Shown: positions 1 to 11,136 of the stretch, piece after piece
Numbering within the stretch: position 1 is the stretch's first letter
Layout: each line of letters begins with the position of its first letter
Source: Pseudomonadota bacterium
GTDB lineage: Bacteria; Pseudomonadota; Gammaproteobacteria; Xanthomonadales; Xanthomonadaceae
Direction of reading: 5' to 3'
NCBI GenBank assembly: GCA_023419315.1
Contig: JAEZYE010000050.1
Span: 1-64,000, forward strand
Length of the DNA stretch: 64,000 bases
The notes under the pieces: generated by a model
Database searches by the model: none
Told to the model about the DNA's origin: nothing
The model's input: the letters and a program-made list of their open reading frames with translations, nothing else
Program-made: the position numbers and the translations under genes

Positions 1-88
1 GGACCAGACCGCGCCCGAGGCACGACAGGGGCTTCGTTTCGGGACGACAGCGCGCCCCTGATGGCTTGGTCGGAGCAGGCTCCGGCGG

Positions 89-3000
89 TCACGGCTGCAC
101 CACCGTCAGCCGCTCCGGCTGCGCCTGCCCCACCCCGCGCAGCTCCGGACGGTACATGTCCTCGGCCAGCGGCGGCGGCACGGTGTAGGTGCCCGGGGTG
201 ACGGCGCGCACCAGGTAGAACACCCGCGCGGTGCTGCCACGCGAAAGGTTCAGCGCGGCAACGTAGCGGTCGTCGCGGAACTCCTCGTGCTTGGCATCGG
301 CCGCGCCACCACGGTCGTTGATCTGGATGCCGTCCACCACCACGTCGGCCCACTGCTTGGCGTCGCCGAGGTTGAAGTTCTCGATCTCCAGGCCGGCCGG
401 CAGCAGATCCGTGAACAGTGCGTCGGGCATGTCGACATGCGGCGTGATCGCCACCGCGACGATGAGTGCATCGCCTTCCTTCAACGGGCTGCCATCCCAC
501 GCTTTGCCATCGGTGGTGTAGTAGCTGCGTTCGATGCCGACCTGGCGCGTGTCCGTTGCCGGCGGCGTGCGCGGGATGCCGCTGACATCCAGGCTGGCGT
601 ACAGCGGCGGCTGGCCCGCAGGCACGAACCGCGCGCCACGCTGCAGGGCCGCGTGATCGAGACTGCGCCCGAACACCTTCACCGGTGCGATCTCGCTGCC
701 CTCGCCACCAATGCTCCAGTTACCCGAAACCAGCTTCTTCTGATCGACCATCAGCGCCTTGCCGAGCCGCGCGAGCGCCACCTGTTCCTGCGTGCTCAGC
801 CACAACCAGCCGGTATTGCGCCGCGCATCCAGTTCACGTCCCAGCGAAACTGCACGGCCGTCGTATTCCGGCTTCGACAGTTTGCGCTCGTGCACCAGCG
901 CAATCATCAACGCGTCGTCGCGCAGGCGGGTTCCGTAATCGCCGAGATACTCCGGGCGATCGCCGTCCTTCGCGAAACCGGCGGCGATCGCTTTGGCACC
1001 GCGCGCCTTGTCGCCCTGCAACGACAACGCGATGCCCAGGTGCACCAGCGGCAGACCGGTCAGGCTCTTGTTGCGCTCGTTGTCGTAGAGCGCGCGCAGG
1101 GTGCCCAGCGGCGCGCGGTTCACGCGCGCCAGCACGTAGCCGGCGTACGCCTGGTTGGCAAACTTCAGGTGATCGCGCTGCGAATACCCGTAGAACGGCG
1201 CGCCGCCGGCCAGCAGATCTTCGTTCAAGCGGGTCAGGGTCTTCTGCAACAGGGTGTCCGGCACCGCGAAACCGCCTTCGCGCGCGTCCAGCAGGAACTC
1301 GGCGATGTACGGTGTCAGCGATGGATTGACGTAACCGTCATCGCCCCACATCGAGAAGTGGCCGTTGGAGACCTGCATCGAAGCCAACCGGCCGAACGCA
1401 CCTTCCATGCGCTCGCGCCGCTTCTTCGCGTCCAGTCCCTCGACGCCCAGCGCCTTGGCGGTCGCATCGTCCAGTTCGAGCGCCGCATAGCCTTTGCTGG
1501 TCGTCTGCTCGGCGCAGCCATAGGGATAGTTCAATGCGCCCTGCAACGCGCTGCCGAACGGAATCGGCGGCAAGGCCGACACCATCATGCGGGCGTTGAC
1601 CGAGCCGGGCATCAGGCCCTCGGCGAAACTGGCCCCCATTTCGACGGGCGCCAGGTTGTCCAGCACCACGGTGCGCGAACGCAGCACGGCCGGCCACGCG
1701 GCCCGCACCGGCAAGTCATAGCGGCGATCGACCTTGAAGCCGTTGCCGTCCACGCGCACGCGCACTTTCGCGGTGACGTGGCCTTCCTCCGCCGTCAGCG
1801 GGAAGCTCAACGTAGTCTTGCCGTCCACCGCCAGCTTTGCGGTGCGCGACCCTTCGCCGATCGCGAGCGGGCCTTCGCCCTCGACACGCACCTTGAACTC
1901 GCCCGGCTTGCCGGTGAAGTTCTGTACATCGAGCGTGACCGTACTGCGATCCCCCGGCGCCAGCACGCGCGGCAGGCTCGCCTCGGCGACGATCGGCGCG
2001 CGCACGACGGTCTCGCGATCGCGATGGCCGTATTGCGTATCCGAATACACCAGCGCGGAGACGCGCAGCGTGCCGTTGAAATCCGGCACGCGCAGGCGCA
2101 CGCGCGCATTGCCCTGCGCGTCCAGCTTCACCGGTCCGGCGAACAGATCCACCGTCTGCACGCGCGAGGTCGGTCGCTTGGCCTGCGGCAACGCCGCCAG
2201 CGCCATGTCGCCGCCGAAACGGATCTTGGCGCTGCTGCCTTCGAAGCTTTCGATCACGCGACCGTAGATGTCGTACGCGTCCACGCCGAGCCGGCGCTGC
2301 GCGAAGAAGTGCGCGTTCGCATCGGGCACCGGGAACCGGGTGATGTTGAGGATGCCGACATCCACCGCCGACACGGTGACGTGCGCCACCTTGCCCGCCA
2401 GCGCGGGCGCGCTGACGGTGACCGGCAGATCCTGTTCCGGGCGCATCTGCTTCGGTACGACCAGGCCGACCGCGACGCGGCGATCACGGCGATCCATCTT
2501 CACGTGGGCGACGCCGACGGCGCGCGCGGGAGTGACCTTGCTGGGCGCGGATCCGCCGCGGAACACGAGCGCGGTGACGTAGACATCGTGGCGCTCCCAG
2601 TCCTTCGTCACCGGAATCGCGAACGTGCTGCCGGGCTTCACGTCGATGTCCTGCACATACAGCATGCGGTCGCTCTCGACCATCAACACGCCCTTGCCCG
2701 CATGCGGCGGCGTGAGGGTGACGTTCAACGTGTCGCCCGCGCGATACGCGGTCTTGTCGAGCGCAAGCTTGACCTTGTCGGGACGCGCATCGAGGCCGCG
2801 GTTCTCGTCGTCCCAGCTCCAGCCGGCGTGGAACGGATAGCGCGTGGTCAGGCCGGTGGCGGGGTCGAAGATGTCCAGACGGTACTCGCCCCACTCGACC
2901 GGATACTGGATGCGCACGGCCGTTGCGGTGGCGTCGATGACCTTGCTTTCCAGATTCTCGAAGCGGCGGGTGAAGTCGTAATCCCAGCCACCGTCATCGT

Positions 3001-5014
3001 CGTAGTTCCAGTGATAGTCGCGATGCTCGCGCACGAGCGTGGCCTTCAGGCCCTTGGCCGGCTGGGCCGCTCCCGACGCATCGACGCGCATCACTTCGAA
3101 ACCGGCATTGCTGTTGGCATCGGCGCCGTCCTCATCGTCGAACAGAGGACGCACGCCGACCAGCGCATTGGCCGGCCATACGACGCGCTTGAACGTGCGG
3201 CTGACCGTGCGGCCGCCGGTTTCGTACACGCTGCCGGATACCACGACCGCGACCGGCGTGTTCGGCTTCACCTCGGCGGGCAAGGCGATGTCTTCGGCGT
3301 ACTGGCCTTGCGCATCGAAACTTGCATCGACCACATCCTTGGCTTCCTTCGGCAACTCCACCGTGGGGTCGCCGAAGAAATAGCCGGGCATCGACTCCAG
3401 CGGATGTTGATCCACCGCGACTGCCAGCTTGGCAGTGAAGCGGTTGCCCGCCGCAGGTGCGCCGTACAGGTACGCCGCCTTCGCACGCAGCGGGAACGCC
3501 TGGCCCGGCTTCAGCACCGGCGTGCCCGATTCGAGATCCAGCTTCATCCGTTCCGGCAGGAATTCCTCGATGCGCAGGGTCATGCCCTGCACCGCTTCCC
3601 TGCTTTCCGGATCGGTGCGGAATTCCACTTGCCAGCGGCCGGTCGGCGCTTCCTGCGGAATCACCTGCTGGAAACTGAAGTAACCCTGTTCACCGGGCTG
3701 CAGGCGGGTTTCGCGGAACACTTTGCCGTCGGGCTGCTTCAGCCGCAGGAAGATCGGCTGGTTCTTCACCGGCCGCCCGTCGTTGTCGCGCAGCAGCGCG
3801 GACAGGCGCACGGTTTCGCCCGGGCGATACAGATCGCGTCCGCTCCAGGCGAACACGTCGAACCACGCCTGCTCGCGTCCGGACACGGCGAACTCGGACA
3901 GATCGAGCGCCGGCTGGTTGAACGGCAGCATCGACACGTCCTTGCCGCGCTTGGCGATCAGCACGTGGCCGGCATCGAGCGTGTACTTGAGGCGCGCGTT
4001 GCCGTTGCTGTCGGTCTTGCCGGTCAGGAAGGTCTCGCCCTTCGCGTCCAGCACCCGCAGTTCCACGCCACCGACGGCGCTGCCATCCCGCAACGAAGCG
4101 GTGTGGACGAACAGTTCCTGCTTGTACGCACGCGTGTGCAGGCCGAGATCGCTGACGGTGAAGAAGGCAGTGTCGAAATCGCCGGAGAATTTGCCGGTGC
4201 GCTTCATCACCGCGAAGTACAGGCCCGGTTCCTGCAGTTCCTCGATGTCCTGGATCGGCAGGTACGTCAGCAGGCGTTCGTTGGGCTTGCCGCCGAGCAG
4301 GAAGCGATTGACGTAGACCGGCTCGGCGAGATCGCCGATCGGCGTGTTGTCGCCGTAGTCGCTGTCCAGATCCCAACTGCCGCGGCGGCCGCCGCGCTGG
4401 TATTCGGAGAAGAACTTCGGCAGCGATTTCTCGTTGACGCGGAGGAACTCGACGTCCACTTCCTTGACGTTGATCGAAACCACCGGCAGGCCACGGCTCT
4501 CGCGTGCCGGCAGCACGCTGCCTTGCGAGGCGAAGCCGACCGCCGGATCCAGTTGACCGGTGTGCACCTTCTGCTTGAGTTCCGTGCCCAGCCGGGCGCC
4601 GTCGGCGGCCAGCAGGTCGGCGCGCACGAGGACTTCGTAATCCTTCGCCGCTTCGACTGACGGGAAGCGCAGGATCAGGCCCTTGTCATCCAGCACCCAG
4701 CTTCCCTTCACCGCTTCGCCGTTGGCGCCGGTCACCGCCAGCAGGCGATCGAAGTCCTGCGAACTGACCAGCGGCCGGCTGAACTCCAGCGCCAGGCTCA
4801 GGCTGCCGTCGTGTTCGTCCGGATAAGCGCTCACCAGGCCGAAGCCGGTGACTGCCTGGCGTTCGGCCTTGACCGCTTCGCCGCTGACTTCCGGCAACTG
4901 GCCGCTGTCGTTGCGCTTGCATCCACCGGTGAGCAAAAACGCAAACGCCAATACAACAAAGGCGCCCATCCGCAGGATGCGCGCCTTGTGCGGGAGATTC
5001 GTCGCCGATTCCAT
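89..5014 (-). CDS. alpha-2-macroglobulin family lipoprotein (YfhM-like)
   Basis: A 1641-residue protein, close to the length of E. coli YfhM. A lipoprotein signal runs over residues 16-32 (hydrophobic FVVLAFAFLL, lipobox LTGGC, Cys32), so it should be anchored in the periplasm. The bait-and-trap thioester motif is present as GCAEQ with Cys1167. Around it are macroglobulin beta-domains and an alpha/alpha TED-like region; the C-terminus ends LTVVQP. Family role: covalently trapping proteases that enter the periplasm, usually in partnership with penicillin-binding protein 1C. A pbpC gene, if present, would lie downstream beyond the left edge; the remaining 88 bases show nothing certain. An AGGGA Shine-Dalgarno precedes ATG 5014. 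Met16 is an alternative start. Family assignment is firm; the protease-trap role is from the family. Confidence 0.93.
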   Translation of the reverse strand: MESATNLPHKARILRMGAFVVLAFAFLLTGGCKRNDSGQLPEVSGEAVKAERQAVTGFGLVSAYPDEHDGSLSLALEFSRPLVSSQDFDRLLAVTGANGEAVKGSWVLDDKGLILRFPSVEAAKDYEVLVRADLLAADGARLGTELKQKVHTGQLDPAVGFASQGSVLPARESRGLPVVSINVKEVDVEFLRVNEKSLPKFFSEYQRGGRRGSWDLDSDYGDNTPIGDLAEPVYVNRFLLGGKPNERLLTYLPIQDIEELQEPGLYFAVMKRTGKFSGDFDTAFFTVSDLGLHTRAYKQELFVHTASLRDGSAVGGVELRVLDAKGETFLTGKTDSNGNARLKYTLDAGHVLIAKRGKDVSMLPFNQPALDLSEFAVSGREQAWFDVFAWSGRDLYRPGETVRLSALLRDNDGRPVKNQPIFLRLKQPDGKVFRETRLQPGEQGYFSFQQVIPQEAPTGRWQVEFRTDPESREAVQGMTLRIEEFLPERMKLDLESGTPVLKPGQAFPLRAKAAYLYGAPAAGNRFTAKLAVAVDQHPLESMPGYFFGDPTVELPKEAKDVVDASFDAQGQYAEDIALPAEVKPNTPVAVVVSGSVYETGGRTVSRTFKRVVWPANALVGVRPLFDDEDGADANSNAGFEVMRVDASGAAQPAKGLKATLVREHRDYHWNYDDDGGWDYDFTRRFENLESKVIDATATAVRIQYPVEWGEYRLDIFDPATGLTTRYPFHAGWSWDDENRGLDARPDKVKLALDKTAYRAGDTLNVTLTPPHAGKGVLMVESDRMLYVQDIDVKPGSTFAIPVTKDWERHDVYVTALVFRGGSAPSKVTPARAVGVAHVKMDRRDRRVAVGLVVPKQMRPEQDLPVTVSAPALAGKVAHVTVSAVDVGILNITRFPVPDANAHFFAQRRLGVDAYDIYGRVIESFEGSSAKIRFGGDMALAALPQAKRPTSRVQTVDLFAGPVKLDAQGNARVRLRVPDFNGTLRVSALVYSDTQYGHRDRETVVRAPIVAEASLPRVLAPGDRSTVTLDVQNFTGKPGEFKVRVEGEGPLAIGEGSRTAKLAVDGKTTLSFPLTAEEGHVTAKVRVRVDGNGFKVDRRYDLPVRAAWPAVLRSRTVVLDNLAPVEMGASFAEGLMPGSVNARMMVSALPPIPFGSALQGALNYPYGCAEQTTSKGYAALELDDATAKALGVEGLDAKKRRERMEGAFGRLASMQVSNGHFSMWGDDGYVNPSLTPYIAEFLLDAREGGFAVPDTLLQKTLTRLNEDLLAGGAPFYGYSQRDHLKFANQAYAGYVLARVNRAPLGTLRALYDNERNKSLTGLPLVHLGIALSLQGDKARGAKAIAAGFAKDGDRPEYLGDYGTRLRDDALMIALVHERKLSKPEYDGRAVSLGRELDARRNTGWLWLSTQEQVALARLGKALMVDQKKLVSGNWSIGGEGSEIAPVKVFGRSLDHAALQRGARFVPAGQPPLYASLDVSGIPRTPPATDTRQVGIERSYYTTDGKAWDGSPLKEGDALIVAVAITPHVDMPDALFTDLLPAGLEIENFNLGDAKQWADVVVDGIQINDRGGAADAKHEEFRDDRYVAALNLSRGSTARVFYLVRAVTPGTYTVPPPLAEDMYRPELRGVGQAQPERLTVVQP

Positions 5015-5042
5015 CTGCCATTCCCTGATCAGTCGAGTCGGC

Positions 5043-5071
5043 AGTATAGAACGGCAGGATGACGGCTTTCA
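5043..5071 (-). promoter_or_regulatory. putative sigma-70 promoter of the macroglobulin gene
   Basis: Read on the minus strand, TGAAAG (5066-5071), 17 bases, then TATACT (5043-5048). Transcription would start near 5036, leaving a leader of about 22 bases that includes the Shine-Dalgarno. It sits just after the gyrA terminator, as expected for an independent unit. The -35 is weak. Confidence 0.4.
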
Positions 5072-5087
5072 GGCCGTGCATGGCGAC

Positions 5088-5119
5088 AAAAAAAGCCCCG
5101 GACGTGGCCGGGGCTTTTT
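5088..5119 (-). terminator. intrinsic terminator of gyrA
   Basis: GCCCCGG (5095-5101), 6-base loop, CCGGGGC (5108-5114), followed on the minus strand by a run of seven T (complement of 5088-5094). It lies 23 bases after the gyrA stop. The plus strand also has a T run (5115-5119), so it could work in both directions. Confidence 0.85.
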
Positions 5120-5141
5120 CCTGTAGTGAGCGATGCCGGCC

Positions 5142-7844
<2,703 letters not shown>

Positions 7845-8179
7845 TCGGTGTCCGTATTCTCAGAAATTTTTAGCCGAAACCGGCTTGCCGCGGCAGGCGC
7901 GGCCGAGCGTTGTCAGGCGGGGTTTCGGGCAGGGTTTCGCAACCCGCGGATTGTATCAGAATCCGTGAGTCCTGGCCCGCTTTTTGGGCGACGAAACAAG
8001 CAGTTAAGGGCCGAGAATCCAGACGGAGGAGTCAGGAACCGAGGGAAACGGAACGCGGAAACAGAGGAGGACGCCGGGAGGTCCGAGCGCCCACGCGCGA
8101 TGCGGAAACCGGATGGGGCAAATCGCTGCAAACAGCAGTCGGCCTTCTTCCCCTGAGTGCCGTTTCGAGCCCTCGTTCC
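7845..8179. other. intergenic region between mtnA and gyrA
   Basis: 335 bases without a convincing gene. The gyrA side holds a candidate -10 (TACAAT, minus strand, 7950-7955). From about 8019 to 8076 the plus strand is unusually purine-rich, with four GGAA tetramers at short spacing; near 8170-8190, at the end of mtnA, TTCC repeats appear. A 72-codon minus-strand frame inside it has no family resemblance and I do not call it. Confidence 0.5.
7950..7955 (-). promoter_or_regulatory. candidate -10 element of gyrA
   Basis: TACAAT on the minus strand, about 105 bases upstream of the gyrA ATG. No convincing -35 at 16-18 bases. The same hexamer precedes mtnA, the YciI-like gene and the ferredoxin reductase gene in this window, which supports it as the local -10 form. 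Confidence 0.35.
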
Positions 8180-9244
8180 TCAGTTCCAGCTTCCGAACGC
8201 GGCGCGCATCTTCTCGACCGTCGGCTGTTCCACCACACCCCGCTCGGTGACGATGGCATCGATGAGATCCGCCGGCGTGACGTCGAAGACCGGATTCCAT
8301 GCGGTGATGCCTTCGGCCACGGTGCGCACGCCGGCAACGCCGAGCAGTTCGCCCGGATCGCGTTCTTCGATTTCGATGGCGTCACCGTCGGGCGTGGCCA
8401 TGTCCACTGTCGAGGACGGCGCCACCACCATGAACTTCGCGCCGTGATGGCGGGCCGCAATCGCCAGCTGGTACGTGCCGATCTTGTTCGCGGTATCGCC
8501 GTTGGCGCAGATGCGGTCGGCGCCGACGATCACCCACTGCACGGCGCCGGTCTTCATCAGGTGCGACGCCGCCGAATCGGCGATGAGCGTGGCTTCGATG
8601 CCATCCTGCTGGAGTTCCCACGCGGTCAGGCGCGCGCCCTGCTGCCAGGGGCGCGTCTCGCCGGCGAACACCTGGCCGATGCGCCCTTGCGCCACGCCCG
8701 CGCGGATGACGCCCAGCGCGGTGCCGAAGCCCGCCGTCGCCAGCGATCCGGTGTTGCAGTGGGTCAGCACGCCGCTGCCCCCCGGAATGAGCCCGGCGCC
8801 GAGTGCGCCCATGTGGCGATTCGCCGCCAGATCTTCATCGGAAATGGCCTGGGCCTCGTTTTCGAGCAACGTGCGCCAGTCCGCGCCAGCCACCCGCAAT
8901 GCGGCGCGCATGCGCGCCAGCGCCCAGGCCAGGTTGACTGCGGTCGGGCGCGCGGCGTTGAGCCGTTGCAAGGCGGGTTCCAGTTGCGTCGCGGCGTCGG
9001 TGCCGTCGGCGGCTTCGATGTCACGCGCCGCCAGCACCACACCCCACGCAGCGGAAATTCCGATGGCCGGCGCGCCACGCACCGCCAATGCATGGATCGC
9101 GGCGGCGACTTCGTCGCTGGTCGTGCAACGCAGATACTCGACCACGAACGGCAGTTTGCGCTGGTCCAGCAGTTCGAGGGCATCGCCCGTCCAGCGGATG
9201 GGACGGATACGGTCGTAGCGCGCGTAATCGAAGGTGTCGTTCAT
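8180..9244 (-). CDS. mtnA: S-methyl-5-thioribose-1-phosphate isomerase
   Basis: A 354-residue enzyme of the methionine salvage pathway that converts 5-methylthioribose-1-phosphate to methylthioribulose-1-phosphate in the cytoplasm. Family signatures are clear: RGAPAIGIS near residue 57, HCNTGSLAT with catalytic Cys163, and GADRICANGD with Asp243, equivalent to the Cys160/Asp240 pair of the Bacillus enzyme. Length is typical. A TACAAT hexamer ends only 6 bases before the ATG, so the mRNA may be leaderless; no Shine-Dalgarno is visible. The next minus-strand gene downstream is gyrA, 335 bases away. Confidence 0.96.
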   Translation of the reverse strand: MNDTFDYARYDRIRPIRWTGDALELLDQRKLPFVVEYLRCTTSDEVAAAIHALAVRGAPAIGISAAWGVVLAARDIEAADGTDAATQLEPALQRLNAARPTAVNLAWALARMRAALRVAGADWRTLLENEAQAISDEDLAANRHMGALGAGLIPGGSGVLTHCNTGSLATAGFGTALGVIRAGVAQGRIGQVFAGETRPWQQGARLTAWELQQDGIEATLIADSAASHLMKTGAVQWVIVGADRICANGDTANKIGTYQLAIAARHHGAKFMVVAPSSTVDMATPDGDAIEIEERDPGELLGVAGVRTVAEGITAWNPVFDVTPADLIDAIVTERGVVEQPTVEKMRAAFGSWN

Positions 9245-9250
9245 GGCGCC

Positions 9251-9256
9251 ATTGTA
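9251..9256 (-). promoter_or_regulatory. -10 element placed for a leaderless mtnA mRNA
   Basis: TACAAT on the minus strand followed by GGCGCC and then the mtnA ATG. Initiation at the usual 6-7 bases after the -10 would put the first transcribed base at the start codon. No clear -35. Confidence 0.4.
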
Positions 9257-9299
9257 GCGGCCGGGAAAAGCCGACCCGCGGCTTCCCCGGCCGTGGCGA

Positions 9300-10043
9300 T
9301 CACCACACGCTGAACTCGCCGCGGCAACCGCCGCTTACCCAGATGCCGCCGCGTTCCCAGCCCCACGTGCGTCCTTCCACGCAGGCGGTGCGCGAAATCT
9401 GGCGCTCCAGGCGCGCGCCGCGCCGGACCGGCGCATTGCAACGCTGGGTGCGGCGATCATTGGAATCGCAGCGCACGTAGCGCCCGTCGTAGCCACCCGG
9501 TCCGTTGCCCCAGTTGCCGCCCCAGCCGTGGCGCACTTCGAACTCGGCGCGGCACCCGCGCGATACCCAGACGTGATCGCGTTCGCGACCCCAGTTGTAG
9601 CCCTCGGAACAACGCGTCTTCGAAACCTGGCGATGGAAGCGGACGGAACTGCCCGGCGGGATCGCGCAGTTCCGATGGCGCCCGTCATTGGAATCGCAGC
9701 GGATGAACTCGCTGGACCCTTGGCCCCAGCCGCCGCCATGGCCCGGTCCGTTGCCGCGTCCACGCACGGCGAACTCGGCGCGACAGCCATCCTTCACCCA
9801 GATGCCATTGCGATCCCAGCCCCAGTTGCGTCCTTCGGTGCACCACGTCTTGGACAGGCCACGCACGAGCCGGACGCCGCCGCGCGTGTCGACCGGACAA
9901 TGGCGGTAGCGGTTACTGGTGGATTCGCAGCGGACGATCTGGTCGCCCGCCCCACCGTAGTAACGATCCTGCGGCGCTGCGGCCGCCTTTCCGGCGAAGC
10001 CGGCCAACAGCGACAACACACCCAGCAAGAGGATTCGATGCAT
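9300..10043 (-). CDS. secreted DUF3011 protein with three repeats
   Basis: A 247-residue protein with a signal peptide (MHRILLLGVLSLLAG..., cleavage near AAAA at about residue 23). Three copies of the DUF3011 unit follow, each of about 55-60 residues with four cysteines, in the pattern RC(E/D)S ... C ... (K/R)T.C.EG..WG...(D/H/G)..WV..GCR.EF. Copies lie at roughly residues 36-95, 112-170 and 185-246, joined by Gly-rich linkers. The function of DUF3011 is not known. The paired cysteines and export signal suggest a disulfide-stabilised periplasmic or extracellular protein. It is a single gene, 55 bases upstream of mtnA on the same strand. Confidence 0.9.
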   Translation of the reverse strand: MHRILLLGVLSLLAGFAGKAAAAPQDRYYGGAGDQIVRCESTSNRYRHCPVDTRGGVRLVRGLSKTWCTEGRNWGWDRNGIWVKDGCRAEFAVRGRGNGPGHGGGWGQGSSEFIRCDSNDGRHRNCAIPPGSSVRFHRQVSKTRCSEGYNWGRERDHVWVSRGCRAEFEVRHGWGGNWGNGPGGYDGRYVRCDSNDRRTQRCNAPVRRGARLERQISRTACVEGRTWGWERGGIWVSGGCRGEFSVW

Positions 10044-10151
10044 GTCCGGCGCTCGTGTTTGGAATGCGATCGAATCTACGCGGGAATCATGAATGTGAAT
10101 TCAAGGAAATCGTTTCCGGCGAATGGGCCGCGCAATCGGTTGTGGAAGTTT

Positions 10152-11132
10152 TCAGGCTCGCGCGAAATCGAAGCACAGCACATCGGCGATGCGCGGCGTG
10201 CTGAGCATCGCCATCAACAGGCGATCCATCCCCAGCGCCACGCCCGCGCAATCCGGGAAACCGGCATCGAGTGCGGCAATCAACCGGCGATCCACCGCCG
10301 GTGAAGCCTGCCCGCGCGTTTGGCGAACGTGCACGTCGCGCTGGAAGCGCTTGGCCTGTTCGCGGCCATCGGCCAGTTCGTGGTAGCCGTTCGCCAGTTC
10401 CAGCGGGCCGAGATACAGCTCGAATCGTTCGGCCACCGGCGGTTCGTCCCGGCGCACCCGGGCGAGCGCGCATTGCGAAGCCGGATAGTCATGCACGGCA
10501 AGCAGTTCGTCGTGGGCGAACGCCGGTTGCAGCCGATGCGTCATCAGCAGATCCAGCCAGTCATCGCGCAGCAGTCCTTCCGGATCGATGCGGACCTCGC
10601 CCAGCGCATGCTGCAGGCTCTCGATGCTTGCGTCGAACGGATCAAGCCCGAGCCGCTCCCGATACAGCGTGCGATAGGTCACCTCGCGCAACGTCGCCTG
10701 CCGTCCCACCAGCGCCAGCAGGCCCGCCAGCAGATCCGCGCACTCCCCGATCAAGCGCCGATGATCCCAGCCGACGCGATACCACTCCAGCATCGTGAAC
10801 TCGGGGTTGTGCCGGCCACCGGCTTCGCCATCGCGGAACACCCGGCCCAACTCGTAGCAATCGCCCAGACCCGCGGCGAGCAGGCGCTTGAGCGGAAATT
10901 CCGGCGAGGTCCGCAACCAGCGCTGGCGCGGACCGGCATCGACGTGACCGCCGAACTCGAGCGAGAACGATGCGATGTTCGGGTCGGTGTTGCCGGCCTG
11001 CGACAGGATCGGCGTTTCGACTTCCAGCACGTCGCGCGCCGCGAAGAACGCACGCACGGTCGCGTTCACGTGCGCGCGCAGGCGGATGGCTTCGACGTTC
11101 GCGCTTGGCCGCCAGTCGTCCGGTGTTTCCAT
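10152..11132 (-). CDS. epmA: EF-P--(R)-beta-lysine ligase EpmA
   Basis: A class II lysyl-tRNA synthetase-like enzyme without the anticodon-binding domain (about 326 residues). The family attaches beta-lysine to elongation factor P. Visible features: the N-terminal LEVETPILSQAGNTDPN segment (motif 1 region), the motif 2 region RWLRTSPEFPLKRLLAAG with FRDGEAGGRHNPEFTMLEWYR, and a C-terminal motif 3 with ALGMDRLLMAML. I chose Met at 11132 because METPDDWRPS aligns with the E. coli start MSETASWQPS; the longer frame begins at 11150 and would overlap ligA. It starts 4 bases after the ligA stop, consistent with one operon. No efp or epmB gene is in the window. Confidence 0.92.
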   Translation of the reverse strand: METPDDWRPSANVEAIRLRAHVNATVRAFFAARDVLEVETPILSQAGNTDPNIASFSLEFGGHVDAGPRQRWLRTSPEFPLKRLLAAGLGDCYELGRVFRDGEAGGRHNPEFTMLEWYRVGWDHRRLIGECADLLAGLLALVGRQATLREVTYRTLYRERLGLDPFDASIESLQHALGEVRIDPEGLLRDDWLDLLMTHRLQPAFAHDELLAVHDYPASQCALARVRRDEPPVAERFELYLGPLELANGYHELADGREQAKRFQRDVHVRQTRGQASPAVDRRLIAALDAGFPDCAGVALGMDRLLMAMLSTPRIADVLCFDFARA

Positions 11133-11136
11133 CGCC

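Noticed and set aside
287..4660. A 1457-codon open frame on the plus strand opposite the macroglobulin gene
   Set aside because: High GC makes long antisense frames common. Its product is rich in R, H, A and Q with no family features, while the minus strand encodes a clear family member.
7913..8131. A 72-codon minus-strand open frame between mtnA and gyrA
   Set aside because: No Shine-Dalgarno, no family, low-complexity composition matching the repeat-like DNA.
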